From the NCBI RefSeq assembly GCF_030123105.1, contig NZ_CP126095.1, positions 3,720,001-3,784,000 on the forward strand: a stretch of DNA of 64,000 nucleotides. The letters run 5' to 3'. Below the pieces are notes generated by a model. It saw nothing but the letters and a program-made list of their open reading frames with translations. It ran no database searches and was not told the origin of the DNA. The position numbers and the translations under genes were made by a program. Origin of the DNA: Paenibacillus sp. G2S3. Lineage in GTDB: Bacteria; Bacillota; Bacilli; Paenibacillales; Paenibacillaceae. Positions 63,583-64,000 of the stretch are shown here, piece after piece (the stretch's first letter is position 1; each line of letters opens with the position of its first letter).

Positions 63583-64000
63583 TTATTTCCTCCTGAATTC
63601 TCCATGATGAAATAATTCGGCACGATGCTTCAAAGATAGTGAGAAATAAGGGAAAGCATGAGCATCGATGCCGCGTAAAATAGTATTGGCTGTCTCCCAG
63701 GCGAGTTTATAATCACTTTCGGAAATATCTTCCCTCTCCAGCGCTTCCTCTAATTCATCCTCATCAAGCAAAAAAACCTCGCCGTTCCAAAGCACAACCA
63801 CATCCAGATACAAATCATCAAACCATGGAACGCCTTGGTCTGTGACGCCTTGCACCTTGCAGGTGTCTATGTACCATTGAATGATATTTTGCCGTTCGTC
63901 GAACATAGCCGTCACAATATAGTGACTGTCTTTGGGGAAATATTGCAGCCAGGAATAACCTTTATCCGCAATACGATATGTATGCCGTCCATAGCTCTTC
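63583..64000 (-). CDS. DUF402 (YgaC-like) protein, 5' end outside window
   Basis: The frame stays open to the window edge, so the N-terminus is missing. The visible part has SWLQYFPKDSHYIVTAMFDE, then YIDTC and DLYLDVVVLWNGEVFLLDED with the conserved acidic residues, and ends YFSLSLKHRAELFHHG. This is the DUF402 fold known from nucleoside tri/diphosphatases such as YgaC/Ntdp. Its end overlaps the ribosome binding site of the YdcF-like gene, so the two are probably co-expressed. Confidence 0.88.
   Translation of the reverse strand, partial: KSYGRHTYRIADKGYSWLQYFPKDSHYIVTAMFDERQNIIQWYIDTCKVQGVTDQGVPWFDDLYLDVVVLWNGEVFLLDEDELEEALEREDISESDYKLAWETANTILRGIDAHAFPYFSLSLKHRAELFHHGEFRRK

Overview
The window looks like a chromosomal segment of an endospore-forming, low-to-mid GC Firmicute, most likely Paenibacillus or a close relative. 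The evidence is gene order as well as gene content. spoVK-hflX-ynbB-glnR-glnA and lexA/yneA/DUF896 follow the Bacillus subtilis arrangement. There is a T-box leader on proS, AGGAGG-type ribosome binding sites, many TTG and GTG starts, and a pyruvate dehydrogenase operon of Bacillales type. Most genes lie on the minus strand. No rRNA, tRNA, CRISPR array or intact insertion sequence was seen.

Layout. 1-5000: a minus-strand operon of PhnC-like ABC ATPase, FG-GAP-like lipoprotein, OmpR-type response regulator, sensor kinase and tandem GNAT acetyltransferase. 5100-8950: an MFS transporter divergent from an ArsR-type regulator, a HAD phosphatase and a membrane-anchored DsbA-like protein. 9000-18800: topB, a cysteine-cluster/pentapeptide-repeat protein, T-box-controlled proS, gltD, thyA-dfrA and an LD-carboxypeptidase. 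18990-24220: pdhABCD, with two nearly identical lipoyl domains in E2. 24480-31000: esterase, low-molecular-weight phosphatase, thiN, a secreted NlpC/P60 enzyme, a response regulator with a degenerate receiver, a MoeB/ThiF-type E1 enzyme and an ABC-F protein. 31200-39100: a Ser/Thr kinase fused to a ParA-like domain; a six-gene overlapping operon (mutM, nfo, cREC-like, thioredoxin-like, ABC ATPase, RlmM-like methyltransferase); a NagD-like HAD; rnz. 39200-50200: metH, a YtkA-like lipoprotein, HAD, DUF896, SOS genes yneA and lexA, a small L,D-transpeptidase with its own LexA box, unknowns, and an MBL/cupin pair. 57250-64000: glnA, glnR, ynbB, hflX, spoVK, a YdcF-like protein and a DUF402 protein.

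The accessory part is about 50880-57175, a heavily decayed prophage. Reading through stops and frameshifts on the minus strand recovers a phage sigma-like factor (in-frame TAA), an unknown gene (frameshift), YopX (one-base frameshift), an HNH nuclease (in-frame TAA) and RecU (double TAG, no start). On the plus strand a tyrosine integrase has a frameshift and two internal deletions. Between these are genes that still look intact with good ribosome binding sites: a 94-aa protein, a 35-aa membrane peptide, a DUF3951-like protein, a ribbon-helix-helix protein with a 32-bp palindrome over its promoter, and a 57-aa LexA-type DNA-binding domain with no protease domain. Several non-coding repeats sit in or beside this island, including a roughly 50-nt repeat present twice in each orientation.

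Working together: the SOS region (lexA, yneA, possibly the L,D-transpeptidase) links DNA damage to cell-wall and division control. GlnR controls nitrogen assimilation through glnRA. The mutM-nfo operon groups base excision repair with nucleic-acid processing proteins. All functional calls come from reading motifs and gene order without database searches.
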